From the NCBI GenBank assembly GCA_944372095.1, contig CALVYG010000002.1, forward strand, positions 1 to 64,000: 64,000 nt of DNA. The letters run 5' to 3'. The DNA comes from an uncultured Clostridia bacterium (GTDB lineage Bacteria > Bacillota > Clostridia > Christensenellales > DTU072). The position numbers and the translations under genes are program-made. Positions 33,925-45,600 of the stretch are shown one piece after another. Positions within the stretch are counted from its first letter, which is position 1; each line of letters begins with the position of its first letter. Under the pieces are notes generated by a model. The model did no database searches, was not told the origin of the DNA, and worked only from the letters and a program-made list of their open reading frames with translations.

Positions 33925-34485
33925 TTATCCTACCTTGGACAATATTATAATCAGCGTTAATATTCCTGCAAAAAACGCTCCTAAAAACGCGCTTAACCCG
34001 CATATGATTGCGGCTTTTTTATAATTGAACTGCATAACGGAACTTTCCGTACTCTGTGCTTTTTCGACGGATTTTTCCTTTTCGGCTTCGGAATTCACGT
34101 CATCCGTATCTGCGTCGAGTTCGTTTGCCGGGTCGGTTTTCGCCTCCGCCGCCGCTGCTTCGGCGGCGGCTATTGCGGCTTTCCTTTCGTTTTCCGCCGC
34201 TATCAGCGCTTCCTTCCGCCTTTGTTCTTCTCTTTGCTCTTCACGTCTTTCGTCTTCTCTTATCCCTTTCGGCAATACCGTAAGACAATACACTTCGCTG
34301 TCCGCGTATCTTATCTGCACGAGTTCGTTCATTTGTAAAGCGTTCATCGACGCGTCGATTTCACTCTGCGTAAGCGCTCCGTCCAACGCTTCTCTTACGT
34401 CGCTTTTGGGCACTACCACATACTCGCCTGCCGACAGATATTTCATCACCGCGTCAAATACGCTCATTATTTTTTCGTTAAGCAT
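33925..34485 (-). CDS. tail-anchored protein with winged-helix-like N-terminus and coiled linker
   Basis: A 186-residue protein. The N-terminal 75 residues resemble a winged helix (MSVFDAVMKYLSAGEYVV, TQSEIDASMNALQMNELVQI, YADSEVYCLTVLPKG). A long E/R/A-rich helix (about 76-115) and an acidic linker follow, and the C-terminal segment AAIICGLSAFLGAFFAGILTLII is a membrane helix. The topology places the N-terminal domain inside the cell. It shares architecture with the next gene, so they may form a pair. Not a known family. It follows the GH2 gene by 40 nt. Confidence 0.6.
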   Translation of the reverse strand: MLNEKIMSVFDAVMKYLSAGEYVVVPKSDVREALDGALTQSEIDASMNALQMNELVQIRYADSEVYCLTVLPKGIREDERREEQREEQRRKEALIAAENERKAAIAAAEAAAAEAKTDPANELDADTDDVNSEAEKEKSVEKAQSTESSVMQFNYKKAAIICGLSAFLGAFFAGILTLIIILSKVG

Positions 34486-34525
34486 TCTTTATTCCCGTCC
34501 TGCCGCTTTTTTTCGGCTTCCTTTT

Positions 34526-36289
34526 TTACAATTTTATTTCTTCGTTTATTTTCCTTATTTTTTCTATGTCTGTTTTAACTATTCTCCTGTCATAGCTCAA
34601 CAATCCGTTGCATTCGTCTTCCACGTCGCTTACTTCGGTATATACCGTCGCGGACAATCCTTTTTTGATTGCTTTCTTTATTTTAACGCCCAAAAGACGG
34701 AATAACGCGTCATTGAACTTTTCCTGTTCGTAATACTTTCTGTATCCGAAAAACTTTTCTTTGTTGAACATATGACCCGGAACTTTCAGACTGAATCCGC
34801 CGTATTCGCTTAAAATTATCGGTCTGTCGTCGTTTTTATCGCGCTTCGGGAAAACAAGCGGAGTAAAATAAATATGGAAACTGTTGAAATCTCCCGCTCC
34901 CTGGTCGTGCCAGCCGCTTGCGTGGTCTATGCTTCTCGTCGGGTCGAGTTTTCGATAAAATTCGTATGCCTTAACCGAATCGAACTGTCCCCAGCCTTCG
35001 TTGAACGGCACCCACACCGCCAGGCTCACTACGTTATACAGTCCTTCCACAAGTCTTACGGAATCTTCGTAATACTCTTTTCTTCCCTCTTCGTCCTCTC
35101 TTGAAAAGAATTTATAATTCTTTTCGGTATCGTTTTTCATAAACGCTTTCGTTCCGAACGCCATATTGAATGCAGGTACGACAATCGTTGCCGCAGAATT
35201 ATATATTCCTCCTCCGCTTATCATATCCTGCCATACGAGCATTCCCAGCCTGTCACAATGATAATACCATCTGAGCGGCTCAATCTTTATATGCTTTCTC
35301 AGCATATTGAACCCCATCTTTTTCATTGTTTCTATATCGTATATGAGCGCTTCGTCGCTCGGCGCAGTGTACAGTCCGTCGCTCCAATACCCTTGGTCTA
35401 GCAGTCCGTTATGAAAATACGGCTTGTTGTTCAGCATAAGTCTCGATATTCCCTTTTCGTCTTTTCCCACCCCGAACTTTCTCATTCCGAAATAGGATTT
35501 TACTTCGTCTTTTTCCGTTTTTATGACAAGGTCGTACAGCTTGGGATTTTCCGGACTCCAAAGTTCGTAACTGTCCAGTTTTATCGCAATTCTGCCGTTT
35601 TCGCAATATACCGAATTTATTTTCTTTTCCCCGTCGTATACCGTAACTTCCGCGCCCGCGGTTTCTTTGTTGAAAAACAATTCAACGCTTATTTCGTCAT
35701 TATCTATATCGGGCGTCAGTTTGATTCTTTCGATATTGTTTTCCGGCACTTGCTCTATCCATACGGTCTGCCATATACCCGATTGCGGAGTATACCATAT
35801 TCCGCCTCGTTTTGTCGTCTGTTTTCCGCGTGCCTGCGTTCCTTTTTCCGTCGGGTCGGTTACTTCTACTTCTATCTCGTTTTCTCCTTCTTTTACGCTT
35901 TCCGTTATATCGAACGTAAACGGATAATATCCTCCGCGGTTTTTCCCGACGATGTTCCCGTTTATTTTTACTTCGCATTTGTAATCTACTGCCCCGAAAT
36001 GCAATAATACTCTTTCGTTTTCTTTATTGAAATTGAATTTCCTGTAATAATACAGTTTATCGTTGTCCGTAACCGTCCTCTCCACGCCCGAAAGTACGGA
36101 TTCGGGGCTGAACGGTACGATTATTTCTCCCTGATACCCCCCGAACGCTTCGTCCTTGCGGTATATCGCGTATTTCCATTTCCCGTTAAGGTTCTGAAAA
36201 CTATTTCTCGCAAACTGCGGCCTGGGATATTCGTTAAGCGGTAATTCCTTATTGAGCTTTTCTCCGAAGGGCGTAATTAATCTTTCCAT
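34526..36289 (-). CDS. glycoside hydrolase family 2 protein
   Basis: A 587-residue GH2 enzyme: sugar-binding jelly-roll (about 40-180, with YYRKFNFNKENERVLLHFGAVD), immunoglobulin-like middle (about 185-275) and a TIM barrel. The acid/base glutamate is in VWVPFNEGWGQF (about residue 427) and the nucleophile is in ILSEYGGFS (about 494). HLKYFG-type FGMRKFGVG and NMLRKHIKIEPLRWYYHCD are the barrel-start motifs. No signal peptide, so it acts on imported oligosaccharides. It could be a beta-galactosidase, glucuronidase or mannosidase; the substrate is not evident. GGAGAG ribosome site; 48 nt downstream of the LRR lipoprotein gene. Confidence 0.88.
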   Translation of the reverse strand: MERLITPFGEKLNKELPLNEYPRPQFARNSFQNLNGKWKYAIYRKDEAFGGYQGEIIVPFSPESVLSGVERTVTDNDKLYYYRKFNFNKENERVLLHFGAVDYKCEVKINGNIVGKNRGGYYPFTFDITESVKEGENEIEVEVTDPTEKGTQARGKQTTKRGGIWYTPQSGIWQTVWIEQVPENNIERIKLTPDIDNDEISVELFFNKETAGAEVTVYDGEKKINSVYCENGRIAIKLDSYELWSPENPKLYDLVIKTEKDEVKSYFGMRKFGVGKDEKGISRLMLNNKPYFHNGLLDQGYWSDGLYTAPSDEALIYDIETMKKMGFNMLRKHIKIEPLRWYYHCDRLGMLVWQDMISGGGIYNSAATIVVPAFNMAFGTKAFMKNDTEKNYKFFSREDEEGRKEYYEDSVRLVEGLYNVVSLAVWVPFNEGWGQFDSVKAYEFYRKLDPTRSIDHASGWHDQGAGDFNSFHIYFTPLVFPKRDKNDDRPIILSEYGGFSLKVPGHMFNKEKFFGYRKYYEQEKFNDALFRLLGVKIKKAIKKGLSATVYTEVSDVEDECNGLLSYDRRIVKTDIEKIRKINEEIKL

Positions 36290-36337
36290 TTTGTCTCTCC
36301 TTTTCCTTTTCTGTTGTCTTTTTGTTGTATTAAAATC

Positions 36338-39300
36338 CTATTCCGGTCTCTGCGTGTTCTCAGGCGCAATCGTTCCGTATCCGACGAGGTTTCCGTTGTC
36401 GTCCTGCCTTTCCGCGCCCAAATCGAGAATTGCGTTATGCTGCGTTGCCGCTGACGCGTCGACAAGTATATGCAGTTGATGCAGTATCGACGGGTCGTAT
36501 ACCGTCGTCGGCTGTCCGTATTGGTAGAACGCGTTGTCGTTCGTCGCGGATGTATTGGTGTCTATATCGCTTCCCAAAGTAGGAATAATTACCGTATGTA
36601 AATTTTTACAATTCGTAAAAGTATCCGTCGTTATCTGTTGCACTTTCGGAAGATATATCCATTCGAGCGATGAACAGCCCTTGAACGCTCCGTATCCTAA
36701 ACAGTTACGGTAATCCGTTTCGTTATCTTCAAGTTCATACTCATACTTGTACTGGTCGCGCAATTTCGTGCCTCCGTCTTTTTTATTGATTATCGGGGAA
36801 TTTCTCAAATCAACCCATTTCAATGCCAGGCATCTCTGGAATGCGTATTGTCCTATTACCGCAAGATTGGTTCCTCCGACGAAACTCTTTATTCCCGTTC
36901 CGAAAAACGCATAATCTCCGATATATTCGAGCGTATCGATGTTTTCAAACTCAACCGAAGTCAAAGATGTACAGCTGTTAAACGCGTCGTGGTCAATTCT
37001 CTTATACTCTGCCGGTATATAAACTCTCGTTATACTTGTCGGTAACGCGTAATGTGCTATTTCTATAATCGGCTTTCCTCCGGGGAGGTTCAGTTCGTCG
37101 CTTGTCGGAAGTTTGATATATTTACTTCTTTCCGACCAATATACCAAAGAATATCCTATTACGTTGGTAGACGCCTGTCCCGCATTTGCCGAATAGACTT
37201 CCTGCACCGCTACTTTTACCGTAACTTCTTTACTGTCTTCGCCGATATATGTGTATTCTTTAAGATTTTCGATACTGTGGACGAATACGGAACTGTTATA
37301 AGCGCTTGTTCCCGTACCCACGTCGCCTGCCTGCATTTCTTTTCCCGCTTTCATTTCTTCCTCAAATCCTTCGAGAAGATTTGCCGGGCAGAAAATTCTC
37401 AGCGGCGACGAATACGTTTTAGCTTCGTCGTTACCGTCTCCTTCGTTCACCGATTCCTTGTTTCCCGCTTCTCCCGTAGCAAACAGAAAATCTGCCTGTA
37501 TATGCCCGACGACTACTTCGAGGTCGTTTCCTTCCGCGTCCAGTCTTTCGCCTTTAAGATAACCTACGGGAACTATTTCCGCGTTATCGAATATGACGCA
37601 TTTCATTCTGTCGCATCCGCGGAAAACTCCCGAGCCGTATTTTTCGAATATCGGACTCGAAATGGTGCAGGAATCGAGATTAAGCAAGTTTCCGAACGCA
37701 GCGCTGTGAAGTATTCTCAGTCTGCTTTCGTCTCCTCCGAAATCGAGACTCAGCACCGATTCGTTTTCGTAAAACGCAAAGCGATCCACTTCTTCAAGGC
37801 TCTTCGGAAAGTTCAATGCGGGTATTTTTTTCTGATAATAGAATGCGTATTGCCCTATATACGTAAGCCCTTCCGAGAAAAATACGTTCTGAATATAAGA
37901 TATTTTCGATTCGTCATTCTCATATTTATTCGAATCGAAACAGTAGTCGGGAATTATGTTCAGCGCGTTATTCTGTCCTTCGTCCGAATAAAAATTCACC
38001 CGCGTAAGTTTAAGACAGCTTGCAAAAAGTCTCGCGCCGATTAAATTCTGCCCGAGCTGAATGGTTCTGTTCCCTTCCTTACTTTCAATCGACTTTCCCG
38101 TAGCGTCGTCTATCTGTCCTTCAAAATAACAACCCGGTTCAAAAGTCACCTGCGTGAACTTGGTGTTCATAAAACACTTATATCCGATATACTTCCAATT
38201 CTTTTTAACCGTAAGAGTACTTGTTCCGCCGCCGGTTCCGCTGCCGCTCGGAACAAACGTCCATCCGCTGTCACGGAATGCGAGGTTTCCGAGGTATTCC
38301 ACCGTATCGGGAAGTCCGAACGGCGTTGTAAGACCCAATTCTTTCGTGTTTCTGAATGCGTAATCCCCTATATATTTGAGCGTTGAGCCTTCCGAAAAGC
38401 TGAACCTGTTTATTTTCGTGCATTCCCAGAACGCTCCGTACCCTATTTCTTCTACAAATTTCCCGATTGAAGCGGTCGTTATCGTATTGAATCCTTTGAA
38501 TGCGAGATTGTCTATTTTTATTACCGGATATTCGGTGTACGATACTTTCGGCGTATATACGGGTATTCCGAAATTTCCTTCCGTTTCCGTATATGTAATT
38601 TCTTCTATCACCACGGTATCGGGAATTTCCAAAGTCGGAAAATGAGTAAGTTCGTATTCTCTGAAATCACGGTTCTTGACAATTACCCCCGAATTGAACG
38701 TATGCGTACGGTTTGGGCCGTAAGTATAAGTTATAGGAGTTGACAAACTTACCACTTCCAGTTCGTACATTCTTTCAAAATGCGCATACAGCGTCATATC
38801 GCACCAGAAATAATATTTATCGTCGGCTTTAACCATTTCTCCCTCGCCGTTAGGTTTTGTAAACCACCCTGCAAACACCCAGCCGCCGTTTTTAATTGCG
38901 CCCTGCGCCGTTTCTCCGGTATAATCGGGCGTAACTATTCCGGCATACGACATTTCGCTTCCGTAATATACGCTGTTCGGAGTTGAAGAGAATACTTCTT
39001 TTTCGTCGTTTGCACGGTTTTCGTTCGCCATTCGGTAATCCACGTTCATCATATTAAGCGTAAGATTGAACTGCGGTCTTATTGAAACGCTTATTGTATT
39101 TTCCACGTTCTCCGCCCAACGCATTTTCGTCGTTTCCGTTCCGTTTATGAACATTACGTTGTTTATGACGTATTCTCTTATTTCGGTAGGCGCGGTGTCT
39201 TCCACGTCATAACGGATTTTTGTCTGATTGTAATCCGAACCTTCCGCAAATTTCGTGCTGTCTATTTTCGTTCCGTTTATTTTTACCGAACTTACCGAAA

Positions 39301-39574
39301 GTTTATCGGGATTATTGTATGTAAGTACTATATAAAAACTTTCCGCATCGTTGAGCGCCATAGGATTTGTGCAGTCTTTATTAAACAGATATTCTTTGCT
39401 TGTAAGATATCCGCTGTCCGTTTTTATCGTTGAAAGCGAAGTTATCTCGGGTATTTGTACGTCGGAATCCTTTTTCCCGAGCAATCCGTTAATAAATTCA
39501 CACGACGCAAACGCCGTTATTATGACCGCAAGCAAACTCATCGTCATAACTATCAAAAAAATCTTTTTCTTCAT
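36338..39574 (-). CDS. BspA-type leucine-rich-repeat lipoprotein
   Basis: A 1078-residue exported protein. The signal segment KKKIFLIVMTMSLLAVIITA ends in an FASC lipobox-like site. After a beta-rich region (about 40-205) there is one InlB/Listeria-Bacteroides repeat (GWVFAGWFTKPNGEG ... MTLYAHF, about 225-270). Then come many BspA-type LRR units (LRR_5) such as IGDYAFRNTKELGLT, IGQYAFYYQKKIPALNFPKS and IDHDAFNSCTSLTSVEF up to about residue 1040. These repeats occur in adhesins of gut and oral bacteria and bind host or bacterial surface proteins. The start at 39574 has AAAGGAGAG 9 nt upstream; a 10-residue longer frame lacks one. It lies 48 nt after the MBG adhesin gene. Confidence 0.85.
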   Translation of the reverse strand: MKKKIFLIVMTMSLLAVIITAFASCEFINGLLGKKDSDVQIPEITSLSTIKTDSGYLTSKEYLFNKDCTNPMALNDAESFYIVLTYNNPDKLSVSSVKINGTKIDSTKFAEGSDYNQTKIRYDVEDTAPTEIREYVINNVMFINGTETTKMRWAENVENTISVSIRPQFNLTLNMMNVDYRMANENRANDEKEVFSSTPNSVYYGSEMSYAGIVTPDYTGETAQGAIKNGGWVFAGWFTKPNGEGEMVKADDKYYFWCDMTLYAHFERMYELEVVSLSTPITYTYGPNRTHTFNSGVIVKNRDFREYELTHFPTLEIPDTVVIEEITYTETEGNFGIPVYTPKVSYTEYPVIKIDNLAFKGFNTITTASIGKFVEEIGYGAFWECTKINRFSFSEGSTLKYIGDYAFRNTKELGLTTPFGLPDTVEYLGNLAFRDSGWTFVPSGSGTGGGTSTLTVKKNWKYIGYKCFMNTKFTQVTFEPGCYFEGQIDDATGKSIESKEGNRTIQLGQNLIGARLFASCLKLTRVNFYSDEGQNNALNIIPDYCFDSNKYENDESKISYIQNVFFSEGLTYIGQYAFYYQKKIPALNFPKSLEEVDRFAFYENESVLSLDFGGDESRLRILHSAAFGNLLNLDSCTISSPIFEKYGSGVFRGCDRMKCVIFDNAEIVPVGYLKGERLDAEGNDLEVVVGHIQADFLFATGEAGNKESVNEGDGNDEAKTYSSPLRIFCPANLLEGFEEEMKAGKEMQAGDVGTGTSAYNSSVFVHSIENLKEYTYIGEDSKEVTVKVAVQEVYSANAGQASTNVIGYSLVYWSERSKYIKLPTSDELNLPGGKPIIEIAHYALPTSITRVYIPAEYKRIDHDAFNSCTSLTSVEFENIDTLEYIGDYAFFGTGIKSFVGGTNLAVIGQYAFQRCLALKWVDLRNSPIINKKDGGTKLRDQYKYEYELEDNETDYRNCLGYGAFKGCSSLEWIYLPKVQQITTDTFTNCKNLHTVIIPTLGSDIDTNTSATNDNAFYQYGQPTTVYDPSILHQLHILVDASAATQHNAILDLGAERQDDNGNLVGYGTIAPENTQRPE

Positions 39575-39622
39575 ACAATTTCTCTCCTTTACGCTCTTAT
39601 TCAATGCGAAAAATCTTTCCGT

Positions 39623-42600
39623 TTACCGTTTCAGTTTTAATATTAAAAGTACTACTCCTATTATAACAATAACTCCCGCCGCGGCAATAATATAATAGTA
39701 ATATGTTTTGAATTCCGTTTCTCCTGCCGTTTCTCCCGTCGAAGGAGGCTGAGTTTCCGGATTTTCTTCCGTCGTAACGGCGGTTATCTGCGTATAAAGA
39801 CTGACGCCCAGAGTCTTGCTCCTTATGCTGATTGTTATTTCTTTCATACTCGGCGTTACGGCATACGTTCCCGCAACTATCCCTCCGTTTACGTACAACG
39901 CAAACTTGTCTTTATACTTCTCTTTCATACTTATGTATCCCGTCTCTCCGACAAGATATATCGTTTCTCCGTCTGACGAAAATGTCAGATTCTGCGTATC
40001 GAGAAGTTTCGGACTTACCTCGATTGTTTCCTCTTCGGCGGTTTGTTCTCCGTATACGACGTCCATATTCAAGGTATAAACCGTTTCCGTTCCGTAACGT
40101 ATCTCTATAACTTCTTTCGCCGTTCTGCTAAGCGTCGCTTTCGATACGAGCATTCCGTTGAAATAAAGCGACACGCTGTCCGCTACTTCCGGAAATCCGC
40201 TTTTATCGAGCGTTATTTCCATCGGCTCTTTGAGATAAACTTTTTCATTCTCGTCAACGGTATAATTCTGATGACTGAATTTAAGCGCGGTGGAAGTTAT
40301 TTCGTACAGCGTTATGTTTTTCGTGAACGACACCGAATTATAATTCCTCGTATCGTCAGGGGTAAACACTACGCTTATCAAATTCCTTCCTCTCGTTACT
40401 TTCGACGAACCGTTAAACGTAAACGTTCCCGGTATGTTCTGTATATTCTGATTAAGATACGCTTTTGCGTTAAGAGCGGAAACCGTAAGGGTATATTCGC
40501 CCGTGAATACTCCGTAATCGGCAGGACAATCTATTACGGGCGTGGCTTTAAGTATGGTAAGCGTTGCGGTAAGCCCTTCCGTTCTTCCCGTCGGATATAT
40601 CACTCTTGCGCTCACGTCGTATCTTCCGACTTCCGTCTGAACGTTGTTATAATATTCTATCACGACGCCTTCTTCTACGTCGCTTATTTCGATTTTCCTT
40701 TCGCTTCCGTTATATATGTATGCCAGACTCGGCAGAACGTATTTTTTATAACCTTTTACCACCGTATATGTTCCCGGCGCAATATTTTCCTGCGCTATCG
40801 TATAATCGGAAAAAGTAAACGTGCCGCTTACCTTATACGTTCCGCCGACGGCGGCGGTAAGCGGATTGTACGAAGAAACCGCCTTGAAAGAGTATCCGCT
40901 TAATTCGTACGGATTTTTCCCTGCGTCATCCCCTCTCAGTCCGCTTATCGTAATTTGCGGCGACGGCAGATTTTCATACTGCATAACTTCTCCGTCAAGT
41001 ATAACTATTGACGTAAGGGCGGCTTTCGTGACGGTCACGGTCAGCGTTGCCGCTCCTCCCTGTATCTCGTAATACTGCGCGTTCGTTAGCGTAAGCGTAA
41101 CGGTATAATTCCCCGCGCCTTTAAGCTCTGCAATATTCCCGTCCCGCGTTATTTTCGTAACCGCGTTCACCGACGATTCGTTTTCTCCCGCGGCAAATCC
41201 GTCAAAACGGTATCCTATTCTCGAAGACTGTTCTTTCCCAGCATACGTAAAAGAAACGCTGTTTGTCTGAACGTCTTTCCCGTCAAATGTCCATTTTACG
41301 TTCAATATCCGCTTCGTTACGCTAACTATAAACGGCTCGCTCAGCGTAAAACGGTAATTTTTCGGCTGCACTATCAGAGAATCGCTTACGGTATATTCTC
41401 CTATCGGAAAATACGCCGTTCCCGTCGGTAAATCTTTTTCCCCCAACCTGAACGTGAAATTTATATAACTTTCGGTTTCTTCTATAAAATAGTTAATAAC
41501 ATCGATTTCGTTGGTTTTTACGTTAATTTCCGTTCCGTCGGAAAAATACTGACCTTGCGTTCCGTATTCGAAAGCAATATCTTTTTGCATTAACGTAACC
41601 GACAAGGGTTCAACGGTTATCGAAAACGTATCGGAAATAAGCGTATAATCGGAATTAAGGCTCACCGCCTTGACCGTATATTGCCCTGCTTCCGCCACCG
41701 AACTGAACTGCGCTCCGTTTTTATCGGTATAAGAGAATTTCAGTTCTTCAAACGTAAGAAATCCCGTTATTTCTCCGTCGTAAGATATCGTCACTTGCGG
41801 AACGACGGTTTTCCCCGAATAAACGTAGGTTCCCTCAATCCCGAGAACGGCAGGCAATTTCTCGATAACCACGGAAGCGGAAGCTCTCGCGTCCGCAAGG
41901 TTTCCGTTGCCGTAAAATTCAGCCGCAACCGTGTAATTCCCTGAATGTACTATCTCGCTTACCCGCGTATTCCCCTGCATAAAGTAAATCTTTATTTCGC
42001 TTCCTTCGGGTATATTTGTCGTGGTATAAAGGTAATTTTCCGCGGTGGCATGATTCGTTCCGTCAAAAGTAAAGACATACTCGCTCTTTTCAAAAGTTAT
42101 CGACGTTTTCACGAGCGTGACGGTTACTTTTTTCGTATATACGGTTTCGACGTATTTCGTTGCGTCGTCGCCTTGCGGCGTTACGGTGGCGGTTACGATA
42201 TATTCGCCTACTTCCACTATTCCGTTCTCTGTCTCGACGTTTTCCGAATTTTTTATGACATAGCCGATAATTACGTCCATACCGGCAAACGCGTCTGCGG
42301 AAAATTCGGTATCGACTTTACTGCCGTCGTATTCGGTAACGAGAGGCGTTTCGTAATTTTCTCTCGGATACACGGACGTAAGAGACGCTTTTTCTATCGT
42401 GAGAACGCCTTTTTTATAAACGGTGAAAGTATAGTTATCCGCTTCCCCCGTAACGGTTATTCCTACCCGATAATCCCCCGGCACAAGGTCGGCTGCGCCT
42501 TCTTCGAGCGTTAAATCGAAAGTGACGTTCTGCGTAATGAGATTATAATCGTCCCCTTCGTAAGGGTCGGTATGGGTATACGAAAAATCTTTCGTATCGA

Positions 42601-45600
42601 ATACATACCCGTAATACTTCACGGCGTCAGATACGCTCAGGTTTATAACGGCTTTATTTATTTTTAACTCCGCCTCGGATGTAAACGTAACGTAATTCTT
42701 ATGCGTAACCGTTACTTTTACCGTATACGTTCCCGCGTCGGTATGCGCGTTGTTTTCATAAACGACGGCAGCCCCCTGCGGCGCGTTTTCGACGGCAAGA
42801 CTCTTTTCCGTTTTATCGTACGTGAATTCTCCGTCCGAAAATACACATCCCGATTCGGCAGGCTCTACCGTAATCGCTCCTTCCGTCACGGTAAAATAAT
42901 AATTCTTCGTTCCTGTAAGGGTGTAAGTCAAACCGTATTCCCCGACGTCGTTTCCCGCAACGTATGCGGTCGAAAAATAATCGGTAAAAACATATCCGCT
43001 TTCTTCTATTACCTCTTTTACCGTTTTATTTTTGTCATCTCCCGGCATTCCGTCCTCTCCTACCGTTCCGTCCTCTCCTATCGTTCCGATTACGGTAAGC
43101 TGCGCCTCGGTAAATTCCGATACGTCAACCGCGTCGCCGTAAGTAACGGATATATCCCCTACGGTCAGTTGAAGTCCGATTCTTTCTACCGTTATTTTTC
43201 TCGTCATCGTAAGGGTATTGTAGTTAAGCGAATCCGCCGCCATAACCGTCTGAATATATTCGCCGCAGTCTTTTACAACCGTTTCCGTATTATTCAGCGT
43301 CGTGACGTAAGATACCTTGAACCCGGCGGCTGTCAGGTCAGTTTCATTACTCGGCGCAGGTTCGTCCGTTATTTCCTTTCCGGTATAACTATGCGTTGCA
43401 TCGCCGAAAGGGTTGCCGGGAGAGAATTCAATTCCTCCGCTGTAATCGGCTTTTATGACGGTAATCGTTTCGGGCCCGAAATCTTCGGTAAAATAGTTAT
43501 CTCCGTAAACCCTTACGGTAACTTTATATTCGCCGGCATTGAGAACTTTGAGGCCGCCTGTGGCCTTCAACGGCTCGCCGTTATAAGTCCAGTAAAATTC
43601 CGCGCTTATTCCGTCTGTTAATTCGCATAAATCTCTTTCTATTGTACTCGTCGGAATGCCTTCGGAATTATATTCGAGCTTTGCGTACCCTATTTCCGAC
43701 GGTTTATAAACGGTTACGTATCCGACAGGCGAAATACGGTACCGCCCGTCTTTAACTCTTATTACGGGAGATTCCTCGTCCTCTCCCGCGGGATACCCGA
43801 AAACGCCGTCGGTATCAAACCCGTTTGCTTTAAGCGTTTCGTTATCGCTTCCCGTTCCCGTTTTTCCGTTGCCGTCAACGAATTTTCCGTCCGTGTATCC
43901 GTTCTCAGTTTTTTCCCTGCCTATTACCGAATACGTTATACTGCCGCTTCCGCTCGCAAAAAATTCAGTTGCTTCTCCTGTCGAAGAACAGTTGTTTATA
44001 TTTCCGTTATTTTCATTACAGAAAGCGTTTTGAGCTTTCAAACCGTTATGACAGCGTTCCAAAGTTCCGTCAAGCGTTCCGGTCAATCCAGAAGTAAAAA
44101 CGGAAGTAACGTTTTCTGCCTTCGGCGCAGTCAGCACCGTTACGTTTTTTACGCTTCCCGATACCGAAGAACACAATCCGTAAGAAAAATCGGTAACGTT
44201 TTTGTCTTCGGTAACGCTTTTGTCTTTCGGCGAAAGTAAAAGCGTAAGATTTCTTATCTCTCCCGTAACCTTCCCCAGCGGTGCGGAATAAGCGTTTACG
44301 AGTTTATTTCCGAGAAAATCGATAACGAGTTTAATCTCCGTGTTTTCAACGTTCAGCGTTTTATTTCCCGACTTGGGACCGTTTACAATAATATCGCTTA
44401 CGACCACGGCGTACTTTTCTGCCGCGTTTTTTTCTTCGTCGGTAATAACGCCGACAAGGGTAGCCGCGTCGGTAATAACGTACGGATTATATGCGGTGCC
44501 GTCGCCCTCGGGCGCAGCGGAAACAACAGAAACGATTTCGTCTGATTGATTGAATCCATCATTGAAATTTTCATCTTCGTAGCTTGCAAAATAAGAATAA
44601 TCTCCTGTGATATTCCCCCCCGCGCACGGGTCGCCGTCCGCCAGAGCGAAAACGTATTCTCCGCCGTTTACCGTTCCTTTTACCGTTCCGAACGAATATT
44701 CTTTAATTGCGGCAACGGTCCCGTTGCAGAAAATATCGTTTCCGAGTTTTGCGACGAACCCCGTCGCGCTTTCGCTTGTCGAAACGACAAATGTCAGCTT
44801 ATTTACGTCGTTCATATCGGAAAGTATGATTTCTCCCGTATCCACGTCAAACCCGAATAAAGATTTTTGGTAAGGGAATCCGTCCGTAGGCTTAACGAAA
44901 TCGTTCAATACCGAATAATCGGTTCCCTGTGTTCCGTCGGTTCCGTAGACGGTACTTACTTCCGTAACGGTTTCTTCAAAAGAAGTATAGATATAAGAAT
45001 CTTTAATTGTAAGCCTGTTTTCTGAATCTATCGCAATATTGCCCGAAATCTCGATAACCGCACTGCTTCCGCTTACGGGAATCGGATATTCCGAAGCGTC
45101 GGGAATTATCACTTCTCCCGAACCTCCTGTTCCGCTGCCCGTGCCTGTATCACTGCCCGTGCCCGTTTCACCATCCGTGCCTGTCTCACTGCCCGAACCT
45201 GTTGCGGGCGGAATTACTGTCACGCCCGCAATCGAAACGCCGAACGGATAAAGTTTTACTTGCGTTCCCGATTGCGTTTGCACTTTCCCGACAAATCCGC
45301 TGTTTATAATCGAAGCGCCGGTATTTTGCGTATATGCGAATATTCCGAAATTCGTTCTCTCCGACGGAATCGTCATCGTTCCCGAAACAAAACACGAATC
45401 TATTGTTCCTCTGTTACTGTAAGTAAAAGCCGCGTAACCGTTTATATCGAGAAAAGACACGATGTCCGAAAGAGTGCCGTAATTATTTTTAACCACTCCG
45501 TAATTTCCGCCGTTTCCGTAAAGCGTAATATCGGACAGCGTTCCGTAATTGAAATCCGCAATCGCGCTTCCCGAAACGACGTTCACTCCGGTTAACGTAA

